Position numbers and translations under genes: made by a program
Part shown: one piece after another, positions 30,483 to 41,399 of the stretch
How the letters are laid out: each line of letters starts with the position of its first letter
Position numbering within the stretch: the stretch's first letter is position 1
Notes under the pieces: generated by a model
Told to the model about the DNA's origin: nothing
The model's input: only the letters and a program-made list of their open reading frames with translations
Databases searched by the model: none
Assembly: GCF_000315915.1 (NCBI RefSeq)
Contig: NC_020190.1
Span: 744,001-808,000, forward strand
Length of the DNA stretch: 64,000 nt
Source of the DNA: Henningerozyma blattae CBS 6284
Lineage: Eukaryota > Ascomycota > Saccharomycetes > Saccharomycetales > Saccharomycetaceae
Direction of reading: 5' to 3'

Positions 30483-30794
30483 TTGTTATCTACAGAATCA
30501 GAACACACTGTAACTTCAAATGAAGCATTAAAAATCCTGTGGCATTTACTGGAATATATGGATATTCCGGTTAATAATGCATTATTATTATTGGACAACA
30601 AGCCAGCGAGCAAGCTAGACTCACATCCAGTCCTCCATTCTAAAATAAAACATACTGAAGTCCTGTATTGCAAGACTTTTAATGTTGTCGATGATAAACT
30701 GTTCGAGCTTCAGCGTGTGTTGAATGAGAATCAAGCGGCTAACATTTTAAGTAAACCTTTAGCTGGAGAAGTTTTATTGAATATTGCACCCTAG
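30483..30794 (+). pseudogene. Copia RNase H fragment
   Basis: 103 codons that match the end of a copia pol: STESEHTVTSNEALKILWHL, LLDNKPASKLDSHPVLHSK, IKHTEVLYC, and NQAANILSKPLAG. It is in a different frame from the reverse transcriptase; about 130 bp between them are scrambled. The stop at 30792-30794 is directly followed by the polypurine tract. Confidence 0.88.
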
Positions 30795-30805
30795 TCAAAG
30801 GGGGG

Positions 30806-32729
30806 CACAGAGATATTCTGAGGAGAAGCCCAACCTCTTTATTTTTTTTTTTTTTTGGTATATGTGTATAATTTTAGTACGTTGATTTTTATTTGTTTTA
30901 TGAAAAATAATATTATTTTGTCTCATCTCTTGTGAATTTAGTATGCGGTGTGATCTGAAAATTGTTGAAATTTGAACTAGGTAAGCCATCAAAAAGAGAA
31001 AATTAAAAGAACTTCAAAGAAATTTATAGGGTATGAATAATTTGGTACAGTTACCGCTGTTTGTATTCTGTAAACGGAAAGTATTTGCAGAAAGCGACAA
31101 ATACTTCGAACAAATATATATATAAATACTAAACATGATTTCTATCATTCAGCAAATAATTGTTGTCCCTTAATATTTGAAATATATAACTGTACGGCGT
31201 TTAATCTTTTGTAGTGATATTATTTCCAGTTAAAATTTAGAGAATAATTCTGTTTAAAAGATGATTATAAGCATAGAAACTTTTTCCCTTTTGAGTAGGA
31301 ATAAAAAGTATGTAAAAATATGTAAAATAAAAAAATTATATGTCAATTACATATTTGGTAATTTATACATTTTGATTTGAACAAGAAGAACTATTTCATC
31401 GTCGTCTATAGGTGAAACATTTTTTCATCCAATTAACTTGACAATTGATGTGTAGCTCTTACGTTCAGTATCTTCTGTAGTATTTGCATTATGTACTCTA
31501 ATTAGCAACAATGAATTATCTAATTGGGGCTTATATTAGCAACGTATATTCACGTTATACTATCTCTTATCCTAGAACAGTGTATTTACTACTTCATGTA
31601 TAAAGACCAAAAATATCAAACAGAATTAACCATTGAACATGATCGATGCACTCATTGTAGGACATGAATGAATCCTAAAGTGTCTGTAGGAAACCCATGA
31701 CACATGTCAAAGGAAGAACTTCTAGTGGGAATACTTTTCCATCAGAAACAATTTAAGTAGATACAAGATCTATCTATTATTGGGATGATAAATCCTATAC
31801 TCTCACGATCAGAATAATGCATAATTAATTTGCCAAGACTAGAATTCATGATAATTCAATTTCTGTCTACCGCAGGTTTATAACCAATATTTTTATATTA
31901 TCACTAAACGGCAGCATCAAGTCTTTAATTAAAGATACTATATTGTTTCAGTATAACTGTTATCTAAAAGTATATGAGCCAGAATCCAAATGTTTACATA
32001 ATGAACGCATTAATCACGTTCAAGTCATTACTTCTTCTCTTATGCAGAACATTATATAGCTTAGTATTCTTAAGTTCGTTTATATACACACTTTCTTAAA
32101 TAGCAAGTCTAATCATGATCAGCCTATGAATATAATACTACCAAGTAATAGATCTAAAAGAAAGATATATATTTAACTTTTTTGAATGCCATGACTCTTT
32201 AAATTATTTAATGAGTTAGAAAATGGGTACTATTTCCGAACTATAAGACTATTATTTACCAAACTTGTTTTAAATTTCATCTTCAATTATTTCTTACCTA
32301 GCTCATGAGTTTTAGATTCAATTCGAGCATTTCTTCTTTTATATATTGCTTTGGTGAGTTCTTTATTGACCTCATTCTTGGTATACTACAAACACAAACG
32401 TAGATTTAATAAAATCAACTATTAAAGTTAGATAAATATATATGATAAAAACAAAATATATAATTTGTCAAATATACAATTGGTTAAGTGAGTGATGTCG
32501 TAAAATGTTGTCATGATGTTAAGAGTGAATTTTCCTTACCTTGTTCATCTATTAATGTAATTATGTATTGAAATTCAGTGGTAAAGGAAAATTAAGTAAA
32601 AAAAAAAGTGAATGCGAACGAAAAAAAAGATTAACTAATGATGTGAAGAAACTTAAATAACAAACAAATAAACAAAAGAAAAAAAGAACCGAATTAACAA
32701 ATAAACAAACATAAAAAAAAACAAAAATG
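30806..32729. other. Empty region after the copia relic
   Basis: About 1.9 kb of AT-rich sequence up to the OPY1 stop. No LTR, tRNA or coding frame is recognised. The expected 3' LTR of the copia element does not start with a TG terminus after its polypurine tract, so it appears lost. Confidence 0.6.
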
Positions 32730-34325
32730 TCAAATTGAAACTGAAAAATTATTAGAGCCAGTGGTACTATTATTATTGCTAACACCAGATCTTGGAATAC
32801 TCTTAATTTTTTGTCTTAAAATCATCCCACTTTTGAAATTAATTATCCATTCGACGGTATCATCTTCATTTAACGTCTTAAATTCCAATCTTTCATCTAA
32901 AGTAATTACTGCAAATAAATTATCTAATATACCTCTTTCAATTTCAACACAATCCACCACTTTATCTAAATCTAATTCTTTTCGTAATTTATCATTTCTT
33001 AATGAATATAATTTCAAAGAATGATTTGTTAATACAGCTTTAACTTTTTTCCATTTAGTTCTATTGAATCTACCTTTCATTAAGATATAGATTAAACTTT
33101 GATAAATTTCTGTTTCTGGATTTCTTGGATCATATGTTTCATAGAATTGCTCCTCAGATTTAGATCTTGGCATTCTTGAGCCAATTGTGGAATAACTTAA
33201 AACGTCTTTATAATCATTAATATTATTTGCAGTGGATACAGATGATAAGACATTTGATGAAGTACTAGTTAAATGATGATCGTTAAGTGTATGTGGATCT
33301 GTTCTGTTTGAAGTATAATATTCTTTATCTGGATCATTTATAGAATTGTAATGCATAATTTTATCTTCTTCACTATTATAAGTATGCTCTTCTTTCTTAG
33401 GAGATTCCCGCAGAAGTGGAGATTTTTCGTTTGACTTTTCTATTGACTTGTCTAATGGCTTTTCTGTTAATTTGTCTATTAATTTTTCCTTAGGTTTATC
33501 TTCAATTTTTTTTGGGCTTAATATTTTCTTCAATTTACTTTCATCTTGATTTTTCAATTCTTCTTTATTTGGGTCCAAAGATTTATCCTTTAATTTCTTA
33601 GGGGAACCATTAGGTATAAGTTCTTTATTTTTATCTTTGACTTTCTTCTTCTTCTCTTGTCTTTCCTGCTTTCTCTTTTCTTTCAAAAATAAAGCTTTTT
33701 CATCAAATATGATTTCAGGATTATTTGAAACTTCTTTTTTATATTTAGGTATCTTCCAAAATTCATCTAATGATATTTCCCAACCTTTTAAAATTTTCTC
33801 ATCTTTACATTCAAACCAAAACGTATTTTCCTTAGCATATATAATTATTACAGACAATTCATGATTGATTCGAAATGAAAGAAACTCAGATCTGGGTATT
33901 ACGCCTACAGCTTCTCTTTCGTCTTCAGTCTTGTAATAGCTAAATTGGTTCCTTCTCAATACACACCAATAGGTAGTAGGTCCATGCTTCAGCCACCAGA
34001 GATGTGGATGTGTATGACTATGATTTATTATACCATTTGGTTTCAGAAGTAATAGTTGTTGTGCATCTGGTCTGATAATACCTGGAGTAGAAAACCTGCG
34101 ATGGACTGTTGAATTCGCACTAGGTGTGCTTGCATTTAAATTTAGACCGGGATCTGCATTGATATTTGAATTTACAGTGGCATTTGCATTTGCTGTTACA
34201 TTTGCATTTGAAGTAGTAGACGAATTATAGCCTGCAGTCTTTAATGTGTTGAGTGTGGTGGGTCTTTTCTTCAAATATGAAGAATAAATGACTTCATGGG
34301 ACCCTAGTTGGTCTTGGTAGGACAT
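32730..34325 (-). CDS. OPY1: PH-domain protein Opy1
   Basis: Opy1 binds PI(4,5)P2 through PH domains and modulates the kinase Mss4 at the plasma membrane. This 531-residue protein has one PH domain at about 105-205 (HLWWLKHGPTTYWCVLRRNQ, SYYKTEDEREAVGVIPRSE) and a second at about 405-505 (LIYILMKGRFNRTKWKKVK, LTNHSLKLYSLRNDK, DDTVEWIINFKSG). It is far longer than S. cerevisiae Opy1 (328 residues) because of a Lys/Glu-rich linker at about 210-325 with repeated EKxxDK-type units, and a Thr/Asn/Ala-rich N-terminus. Position beside SHE3 fits YBR129C. The start at 34325 is the first ATG. Confidence 0.85.
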   Translation of the reverse strand: MSYQDQLGSHEVIYSSYLKKRPTTLNTLKTAGYNSSTTSNANVTANANATVNSNINADPGLNLNASTPSANSTVHRRFSTPGIIRPDAQQLLLLKPNGIINHSHTHPHLWWLKHGPTTYWCVLRRNQFSYYKTEDEREAVGVIPRSEFLSFRINHELSVIIIYAKENTFWFECKDEKILKGWEISLDEFWKIPKYKKEVSNNPEIIFDEKALFLKEKRKQERQEKKKKVKDKNKELIPNGSPKKLKDKSLDPNKEELKNQDESKLKKILSPKKIEDKPKEKLIDKLTEKPLDKSIEKSNEKSPLLRESPKKEEHTYNSEEDKIMHYNSINDPDKEYYTSNRTDPHTLNDHHLTSTSSNVLSSVSTANNINDYKDVLSYSTIGSRMPRSKSEEQFYETYDPRNPETEIYQSLIYILMKGRFNRTKWKKVKAVLTNHSLKLYSLRNDKLRKELDLDKVVDCVEIERGILDNLFAVITLDERLEFKTLNEDDTVEWIINFKSGMILRQKIKSIPRSGVSNNNSTTGSNNFSVSI

Positions 34326-35350
34326 TGCACCTACAAATATCTGAAGAGACGGACTCTGTATTATTAGGGATGAGTAAATTTATGGTATCTGTGAAATTTT
34401 TTAATTTGTCTTATGTTGCTTTGATATTAGATATAGAAATAGGTATATATATATAAAATTTGATCTAGTATAATGTATTTTATTTTATTATTCCTTAAGG
34501 ATTAATTTTTACCTTTTGCAATTTAACTTTCTATTTCTTTTTTTTTCTCTCTCTACATATAAAAAAACAAGCAAACTTTATGATCTAATGATCTTGTATA
34601 ATAATAATACTCTTTAATTGCATTCTGACTACCCCTAGACTCAAAATACCGATTCCCCACCTATTACTAAATATTTCATACCCCCGAATCTGCAATTATT
34701 AGCCGTAAATTCCTGCCCCAGATTTTAAGCAGATCGCCAGGGGGTGTCAGCTTGCACGTGCTTATAGCGTGCCTGTAAATGTTTTGTTGCAGTCCGAAAG
34801 CCAAGAAAAAAATTAAAGCCAAACGGAGTTGGAATTGCTGACACCAGGAAAGAATGAGGGTTGGCGTAGGGTTATGGCGTAGGGTTATGGCGTGGGGTTA
34901 CGATGTAGGGTTACGATGTAGGGTTAGTGTATTAGATTAGTATTAAAAGTATATCTTATTAATAATCTTTTCTTGATTTCAATAATAGGTTTTATTTCTA
35001 ATGGAAGTGAAAACAAATACGCATGGTGGATTGGTATTCTTGTCCAATAATAGAATTAGCATACCGTATGTCATTGGTATTAATATGAATGATTTTTGAA
35101 ACTTTATATTTTAGAAATTTGGGGTTAGGAATGCATGAACCTATATATAGCTAAGTTCCGTTTATATATACTAAATTACATATAAGGTACATTCTGTGAA
35201 TATGGTCCAAATCTTGTTTCAATCGTCTTATGAGTGGGGTGGGGGATGCTCTTTGTATAATTTTTTTTTATTTCTTTTTAGTCTGTACTTGGTATGCTCT
35301 CTCAATGGAACATCATGCTTCCTCTATTGTTGCGATAACTATTTCCAGTA
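34326..35350. other. OPY1 upstream region and SHE3 3' flank
   Basis: Holds the OPY1 promoter and the TAGGGTT array listed separately. A C-rich patch with ACCCCTAGACTC and CACGTG lies at about 34630-34760. I see no RNA gene or coding frame; an 80-codon frame at 35196-35438 overlaps the SHE3 end and is not credible. Confidence 0.6.
34856..34928. repeat. 13-bp tandem array of TAGGGTT sites
   Basis: Units of 13 bp (TAGGGTTATGGCG, later TAGGGTTACGATG) place TAGGGTT or TGGGGTT at 34867, 34880, 34893, 34906 and 34919. TAGGGTT is the binding core of the yeast TTAGGG-binding factor Tbf1. The array lies about 530-600 bp upstream of the OPY1 start. Confidence 0.85.
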
Positions 35351-36796
35351 TTATTTGTCACTAATAGGTTGGGATTGGTTTCTCATGTATGGACCGTTAC
35401 CATTAACATTAGGATTCATACTTGAGTTGAAATTTTGAGATGGAATTCTCTGTTGGTTCTGTTGACTTAATGGCCCATCACCAGCAGATAAAGATCTTCT
35501 GTTGACACTTGCTTTTCTGACAGATCCAGATCTCTTAACGCCTGGCAGTGTTCCCTGAGAGCCAGTACTTTGAGTATTGGAAACAGGCATTGTACCACCG
35601 TAGAAACTTTTTCTCTTGATGGATCCGTTGTTATTTGAATTAGATGTGGTGGGCGTCAAATTACTAGATGTACTACTATTTACATTATTATAGCTATGAT
35701 ATGGCATTTGCTGCTGCTGTTGCTGCTGCTGTGTGTTTATGTACGAACTTCGTTTACTCATTCGTAATGGGACGCTATTATTATTACTAATGCTATTATT
35801 GCTATTTTCATTGATTATTGAATTTAATTGAGTATTTGTTTTGCCTTCCAACGCAACCAATGCTTCATCTCTGGCAAGATCTTTATACTTATCACTTATG
35901 TTCAGTTGCATCTTGTCAGAATAATCAAATAATTGATTCTTGGATTCTTTGTATAATCTTACCCAACTTGGCAAATCTAATTCAGAAATAGCCTCTTGAC
36001 ATTTCACATCCAAAAATGCATAACGACTATCTTCCAATTCCTTCATATCTTTATATTTCTTATGGAAATGATCCATTTTGTCATCAATACTTAAATGATG
36101 TTCTTTAATTTTTTGTAATTGGTTGATTTGACTCTTCTTTAATTCTTCAATTTGTTGTTTCAATTCAGTAACTTCGGAATTATAATGATTTCTATAATAT
36201 TGTTGAGATTCAACAATTGCATCGTATTGAGCCTTGTACAATTCAGACTGTTCTTGTAATTGTGTTTCTTTAAGAGTGGATTGCTCAACATTAGATTTCA
36301 ATGAAGTATTTTCTTTTAACATTTGATCGAATTTTTGTTTTAATTCATTTAATTCATCTTCAGTATCTTTTAATTTCCTTGTTTTTCTACTCAACATCGA
36401 ATTAAGATTCTCATTTTCATGTCTTAAAGATGTAATATTTTCATGGAATTGAGATTCCTTCTGTTGAGCAGCATCCAATTTTTCCAGCAGACTATGAGAT
36501 TGGATGGTTAATTGTAGATTAGTGTTGGTCAATGTATCAATTTGGTCATGTAATGATTCGATCACCTTGGAAGACGAAGAAGAGATTCCTATCGATGGTG
36601 AAGCAGCAGCTTTACTGCTGTTATTCTTATTCACTTTTGGTGATCCATCAATACTTACCATGAAAATGTTATGACTTGGCGCAAGTTTACCTTGAGATAA
36701 TCTTTTTGGGGTCATTGGACTATCTGTGGCAGATGTTAAAACGGAACGTGTAGGAGATCCAGACATGATAACGGGTGGAGTTGAAACTTGTAACAT
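35351..36796 (-). CDS. SHE3: ASH1 mRNA transport adaptor She3
   Basis: She3 links RNA-bound She2 to the myosin Myo4 for transport of ASH1 and other mRNAs to the bud. The 481-residue protein has KLAPSHNIFMVSIDGSP and SSSKVIESLHDQIDTLTNTN near the N-terminus, as in S. cerevisiae She3 (425 residues). A long coiled coil spans about 80-265 with regular leucine, glutamate and lysine heptads. The C-terminal part is low complexity (Asn, Ser and a glutamine run near 355) and contains the RNA/She2-binding-type motif LPGVKRSGSVRKAS. A second ATG at 36766 would give MSGSPTRS. Place next to OPY1 matches YBR130C. Confidence 0.92.
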   Translation of the reverse strand: MLQVSTPPVIMSGSPTRSVLTSATDSPMTPKRLSQGKLAPSHNIFMVSIDGSPKVNKNNSSKAAASPSIGISSSSSKVIESLHDQIDTLTNTNLQLTIQSHSLLEKLDAAQQKESQFHENITSLRHENENLNSMLSRKTRKLKDTEDELNELKQKFDQMLKENTSLKSNVEQSTLKETQLQEQSELYKAQYDAIVESQQYYRNHYNSEVTELKQQIEELKKSQINQLQKIKEHHLSIDDKMDHFHKKYKDMKELEDSRYAFLDVKCQEAISELDLPSWVRLYKESKNQLFDYSDKMQLNISDKYKDLARDEALVALEGKTNTQLNSIINENSNNSISNNNSVPLRMSKRSSYINTQQQQQQQQMPYHSYNNVNSSTSSNLTPTTSNSNNNGSIKRKSFYGGTMPVSNTQSTGSQGTLPGVKRSGSVRKASVNRRSLSAGDGPLSQQNQQRIPSQNFNSSMNPNVNGNGPYMRNQSQPISDK

Positions 36797-38213
36797 AAGA
36801 GCTTTCTATTTTGTTTTGCTTTGAACTTTTCTTCTTTTTTTTTTTTTCGTCTTTTTACTCTAATTTTTGTTTTTTAGGGACAAACGATTTGTATTTTCTG
36901 TTTGTCAAGCTAATAAGAGTATTTCTTTTTTTATTTGCTTTTTTTCTTTACTCTAAGTGAAATTCAAAAATATAAAGGAAAAAAAACCAGATTTTAATAG
37001 ATCTTGAGATTTGATTTAGCTAGTTTGAAAAAAATATTCGATGGAGTTCGTTTAATTGACGTATATTAAAAATGAATAAATAATATTAAGAAATTTAGTA
37101 CCTTTAATATGTATTTTCTTATTTAAATATAAGGAACAAAGGATGATATCTTTCTATAGATCTTAACTGAGCAAAAAAATGATGTTAACTAATAGAATCA
37201 AAAAAAAAATAATTTAAAAATTAAAAATTAAAAATTAAAAATTAAAAATTAAAAATTAAAAATTAAAAATTAATAATTCAATTATAACAAATAAATATAT
37301 TAAATCTATTAAACTAGTGATTTGTTCGAAATGCAATTGATAATTTTTACAACGAATCAGTTCTTTTTGACAGTATCAAAATGGAATCGTTGACCCATCG
37401 ATCGAAAATGTAAATAGTAATTATAATAATAATAATTAAAAAAAAGTAGCTAAGAAACGAATCATGAAAAGAAGCCTAGTTTTATTCTGATCTCTTCGTG
37501 TTTTTTTTGTTTACCTTCATTTGTGCGGGTTTTACCAGATACGGAAATAAAACTTTCACATTGCCATGTCACAAATTCCGAAAAAAACTACAAAGCGCCA
37601 AAAATTAAAGTCCAAAATATTGACAAATCTGGAAAGTTTAAATGTTTGAATCATGCATATTTTTTAAGCTGACAGTTAAATCTCTGCATATAGTGTTCCT
37701 TTATTGTTCTAGCTGTATCAGATCTATTCTAGGAAACGATCTTATGTTGTAAAATCTTGTGTTTTTTGTTTTTTTCCTATTTTTCTTTTATTTAGTTTAA
37801 TCAGTATTTATTAAGCTTTAGCTTTATTCCCCATATTATTATGTTTTATAACAAAATGTTGTGTAGATAAGAGTCTCAGGGTTTCATAGAGGAACAGCGC
37901 ATACTTGATTAATGTGATAGATCAGATTATCATATTTATTGAATTAGAATTAGATATTTATTATACAAAAATAGAAATAAAACAAAAGGCAAGTAAATGA
38001 TATATATATATATATATATTATTGGTGATGATTATATATGTATGAGACAATTCGATGTCATATCAGAATGCAAACGTGCATAGGAGATTGTTCTAATTCT
38101 GATTTGTTATTGTATGATTATTATTTATTGAAGCATTATTTTTCTTTATTTCATTAATAGAATTATGAAGAAAGATTGTACGATTATGGCTTTATTATAA
38201 CATGAGAGTCAAA
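36797..38213. other. SHE3 upstream region and SRP54 3' flank
   Basis: AT-rich, with poly-T, the 7-bp array listed separately, and a TA run at about 37999-38018. TTCCGAAAAAAA at 37576 recalls centromere element III but lacks the rest of a centromere. Confidence 0.6.
37215..37272. repeat. 7-bp tandem repeat (AAAAATT)
   Basis: Eight or so consecutive copies of TTAAAAA/AAAAATT, nearly perfect. A simple AT array in the SHE3 upstream region. Confidence 0.9.
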
Positions 38214-39824
38214 TTACATACCAAATTGTCTTGCCATTTCTTGCATCTTTGGGTCTTGCATCATCTTCATCATGTCGTTCATATTTGGCATACCACCAGC
38301 GCTTCCCATTCCTGGCATACCACCGGCACCACCAAACATATTCATCATATTTTCCATCATACCTGGATTCTGCCTTAGTCTTTGTTGAGCTTGTTGCATC
38401 ATTTGAGGAGATATCTTTGGCATCCCAGGTATATTTGGCATTCCACCCATACCTGGCATACCGCCCATACCTGGCATAGCGCCCATGCCTGGCATCCCAC
38501 CAGCACCTTGGGCACCCTTTGCCATTCTTGCCATCATTTGTTGTTGCATTAAAATCATTTCCACTTCAAAAACAGAAGTACCAGATCCCTTGGCCACTCT
38601 AACCATTCTACTTGGTTCGTCAATAAATATTCTACCATCAGATTCCAATTCTTGTTTTGTCATTGAATCCAATACATACACCATTTTTTTCATCTTTTGT
38701 GATGTTTCTTCTTCACTAACTTGACTCATTAAATTACCCATCCCTGGAATCATTTGAGCAATATTCGATAGGGGTCCCATCTTCATTATAGTTTGCATTT
38801 GTTTCTTGAAATCTAATAGAGTAAATTTACCTTGTTGAATATTTTCCATTGTAGCTTTAGTATCTTCTTTATTAGAAACGGTTTGAAATTGTTCTAATAA
38901 ACTTTCAATATCACCAATACCTAATAATTTAGAAACAAAGGATTTTGGAGAGAATTTTTCGAAATCATGAATATGTTCACCAGTACCGATAAAAATAATA
39001 GGAGTATTTGTAGCAGCGACTGCTGAGATAGCACCACCACCTTTAGCATGACCATCCATCTTGGTCAAGATGATAGCACCGAAATCTGATGAATCTTTAA
39101 AGGCTTTAGATTGTTGTTCAGCAGCTTGACCAATAGAAGCGTCCAAAACCATAATGGTTTGGTTTGGTTTAACTACATTGGAGATTTCCACCATTTCCTT
39201 AAATAATTCTTCTTCTTGACGATGTCTACCAGATGTATCTACAATGATAATATCGAATTTTTCCTTTTTAAATTTGGCAATACCTTCAGCAGCCACTTTA
39301 ACTGGATCAGCTTCAGTATAAGAACCGAAAAATGGGATATGAGCTTTAATAGCATTTTGTTTTAATTGATCAAAAGCACCTGCACGGAAAGTATCTGCAC
39401 AAACCAACCCAACTTTGAAACCTCTCTTGGAATAATAAACAGCCAATTTGGTACATGATGTGGTCTTACCAGAACCTTGTAAACCTACAAACATGATAAC
39501 ATTGGTTTGTCTCTTTTTAGGCTGGAACGGTTGATCAGATTTATAATCTACTAAATTACAAAGTTCATCAAAGACTGTTTCTTGAATTAATTTTTTAGTT
39601 TGAGCATTTGTTACTGAACTTGATGCGGTTTTACTTTCCATTAACTTCGATTTAATATTATTTCGCATTTGAGAAACTAACTTGATGTTGACATCTGATT
39701 CTAATAATGCAGTAACAATTGTTTTTAACATGATATCCACAGTGGTGGTATAATCATCCTTCGAATTGGATAAAGCGCCATTGACGGCATTATTGATACG
39801 CTTCCCTAAATCTGCTAAAACCAT
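38214..39824 (-). CDS. SRP54: Signal recognition particle subunit Srp54
   Basis: The GTPase subunit of the signal recognition particle, which binds signal sequences and 7S RNA and docks to the receptor. In 536 residues it has the N domain, then the G domain with [15 protein letters not shown] (P-loop near 108-122), [25 protein letters not shown] and the closing loop [11 protein letters not shown]. The methionine-rich M domain follows, ending in Gly-Met-Pro repeats ([18 protein letters not shown]) and [10 protein letters not shown]. Length equals S. cerevisiae Srp54 (541). The start at 39824 is the family N-terminus ([11 protein letters not shown]). Confidence 0.97.
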   Translation of the reverse strand: MVLADLGKRINNAVNGALSNSKDDYTTTVDIMLKTIVTALLESDVNIKLVSQMRNNIKSKLMESKTASSSVTNAQTKKLIQETVFDELCNLVDYKSDQPFQPKKRQTNVIMFVGLQGSGKTTSCTKLAVYYSKRGFKVGLVCADTFRAGAFDQLKQNAIKAHIPFFGSYTEADPVKVAAEGIAKFKKEKFDIIIVDTSGRHRQEEELFKEMVEISNVVKPNQTIMVLDASIGQAAEQQSKAFKDSSDFGAIILTKMDGHAKGGGAISAVAATNTPIIFIGTGEHIHDFEKFSPKSFVSKLLGIGDIESLLEQFQTVSNKEDTKATMENIQQGKFTLLDFKKQMQTIMKMGPLSNIAQMIPGMGNLMSQVSEEETSQKMKKMVYVLDSMTKQELESDGRIFIDEPSRMVRVAKGSGTSVFEVEMILMQQQMMARMAKGAQGAGGMPGMGAMPGMGGMPGMGGMPNIPGMPKISPQMMQQAQQRLRQNPGMMENMMNMFGGAGGMPGMGSAGGMPNMNDMMKMMQDPKMQEMARQFGM

Positions 39825-40632
39825 GGTGATGATAAGGATGTAAGGTTCGAAGATATTATTTTTAAATCACGTACGTATTAAATCACAAACTGTAATGCCA
39901 AAGTAATAAATTTTTAGAGATGTTCTTTTCAAAATTAAAAAAAAATAAAAATAAAAAGATAAAATGAAATAACGCGTGTATCTCTAAGATGCTAATACAC
40001 TGGAACCTAAAGCAAAATAAAAAAGATTGCCTCTAGTTTTGTTAGTCAGAGATTAGCTTAGTCTGCTATATTTTGCTAAGTTAACCTTATACAATTCATT
40101 TACTTTTATTTATTCAATATTACTTACTACTTAATTCTTCATTTTGAATTTTTTGCCAAAGCAGCTATCTTCTCCGTAATTGTAACTGTAGGCCACGGAT
40201 GGAAGATTTATTGGCAAGTGTTTCCGAAACAGGAAAGTGTCGCACGTGATACGAGAACCGTCATATATTATTAAATAACAATCAATTCATATTCATATAT
40301 AAATCATAAATTGTTTAAATCAAAAGAGTTCCAACTGTCTGATGAACTTGTCATGAGGAGGATTTTTCAAAAAAAAAAAAAAAAAGAAAGTTCACACACT
40401 TTTTTTTTGACTATACATATACCAATTGGTTGAAATCCAACAACAAACCCCTAATAATCTATCTAAGACAAAAATAACATACTACCATGTTTTGTTTATC
40501 TTATTATATCTTAGCATTTTAGCATTTTCATAGCTTCCTTTATAAATATAATACTATTAACTCTCTGTCTTATATTTTATATACCTTATATTTTTGTTCC
40601 AGAAAATACTGGAAACCTATACAACACTATAT

Positions 40633-40700
40633 AACCCTAACACCACTAACCCTAACCATAACACATCCAACCCTTAATAACCCTTATATTATACCCTAAG
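40633..40700. promoter_or_regulatory. Cluster of Tbf1-type sites (AACCCTAA)
   Basis: AACCCTAA at 40633-40640 and 40648-40655, with the related AACCCTTAA at 40669 and ACCCTAA near 40693. The consensus fits Tbf1, which in S. cerevisiae marks snoRNA and other promoters. They lie immediately before the GC-rich island. Confidence 0.5.
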
Positions 40701-40734
40701 TCCTTAAGCCGTCGGACCGGAAATCACCCGCACA

Positions 40735-41040
40735 TGCACGTGACCATTTTCCAAATTAGGCAAGTACGCCGATACTGCCCTTTTCGCGTTCGTATCGGGT
40801 TCTACAGCTTTTTCTCAGAGCTACGTATCTGTCTCTGTTTCCTCTTTGGTCTTGGACGGCGGCTTTGTGGCGGTGCAGCTTCGGAGTTTGTCTTAGCATG
40901 TTTACAATGGTACTACGACATTTCTTCTGCCGACACCGCTGTTCTCAGAATATTACGTAGTGGCTACTGAGGGATACCATTAAGCAGATAGTTTGTGATT
41001 CTTAGAGCTTCTTTAGAGGTAATCCCTGTAAAGAAATGTA
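40735..41040 (+). ncRNA. Possible structured non-coding RNA
   Basis: About 300 bp are clearly richer in GC than the flanks and fold locally: CCGATAC (40769-40775) pairs with GTATCGG (40792-40798), and AGGGATACC (40970-40978) pairs with GGTAATCCCT (41018-41027, one bulge). CTCAG and CTGAG close another loop near 40944-40971. Tbf1-type sites lie just upstream. The only open frame (78 codons at 40734-40970) is unlike any protein I know. I do not recognise the RNA, and C/D or ACA boxes are not evident. The strand is inferred from the position of the Tbf1-type sites. Confidence 0.3.
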
Positions 41041-41399
41041 TCATATTATATATACATATACCTATACATATACATATATATATATATATATATATACATA
41101 TTTAAGCGTATGAATAGTTCAAGGCATAATGGGAATTAGAAATAATCTTTATTTAAGGCAAATTGCAAAAAAACATTATAGTTTAATTAATTCTAGAATA
41201 TTATTTAACTGCCATTTAAAAATTATTATTAACAGATATATATATATTTATATATATATATACGTATATTTGACACACCTCATCTCAAACTAATAAGTTG
41301 TTTCCATCGTTATTATCTAGAGAACCATTATAATACTGATAATATTGATTTTCAATCTTTTCCTAATATAACAAATTGTTCATATTTCTCAAATTTTTC

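Larger units (their letters stand above)
28239..30805 (+). mobile_element. Decayed Ty5-like (Ty1/copia) retrotransposon
   Basis: Order is copia-like: integrase C-terminal piece (GYRIDQPESGEIF, then IVFDEKAFP, 28285-28360), a linker with stops, reverse transcriptase (29172-30350), RNase H (30483-30794) and a polypurine tract AAAGGGGGG (30797-30805). The reverse transcriptase resembles Ty5 of S. cerevisiae more than Ty1 as I recall them. Gag, protease, most of integrase and both LTRs are not seen. Frameshifts and stops break the pol frame at several points. Confidence 0.85.
39825..41399. other. Divergent intergenic region between SRP54 and the AVT-type gene
   Basis: 1.6 kb that carries both promoters, AACCCTAA sites and a GC-rich structured island (listed separately), plus TA-rich runs around 41045-41100 and 41235-41265. 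CACGTG occurs near 40244 and 40737. Confidence 0.6.

Noticed and set aside
35196..35438. 80-codon plus-strand frame overlapping the SHE3 end
   Set aside because: It overlaps a well-supported gene in the opposite strand and is Phe/Leu/Tyr-rich low complexity.
37565..37600. Possible centromere element III (TTCCGAAAAAAA)
   Set aside because: No CACGTG-type element I at about 90 bp, and the rest of the 25-bp element III is not present.
40210..40255. TTTCCGAAAC next to GCACGTGAT, as in a centromere
   Set aside because: The two motifs are only about 20 bp apart, with no 80-bp AT-rich element between them.
40734..40970. 78-codon open frame in the GC-rich island
   Set aside because: The protein is unlike anything known, has an odd Cys/Arg-rich content, and the strand shows RNA-like stems instead.
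41376..41399. 8-codon extension of the AVT-type gene from TTG
   Set aside because: A normal ATG follows at 41400, and the family N-terminus is not conserved.
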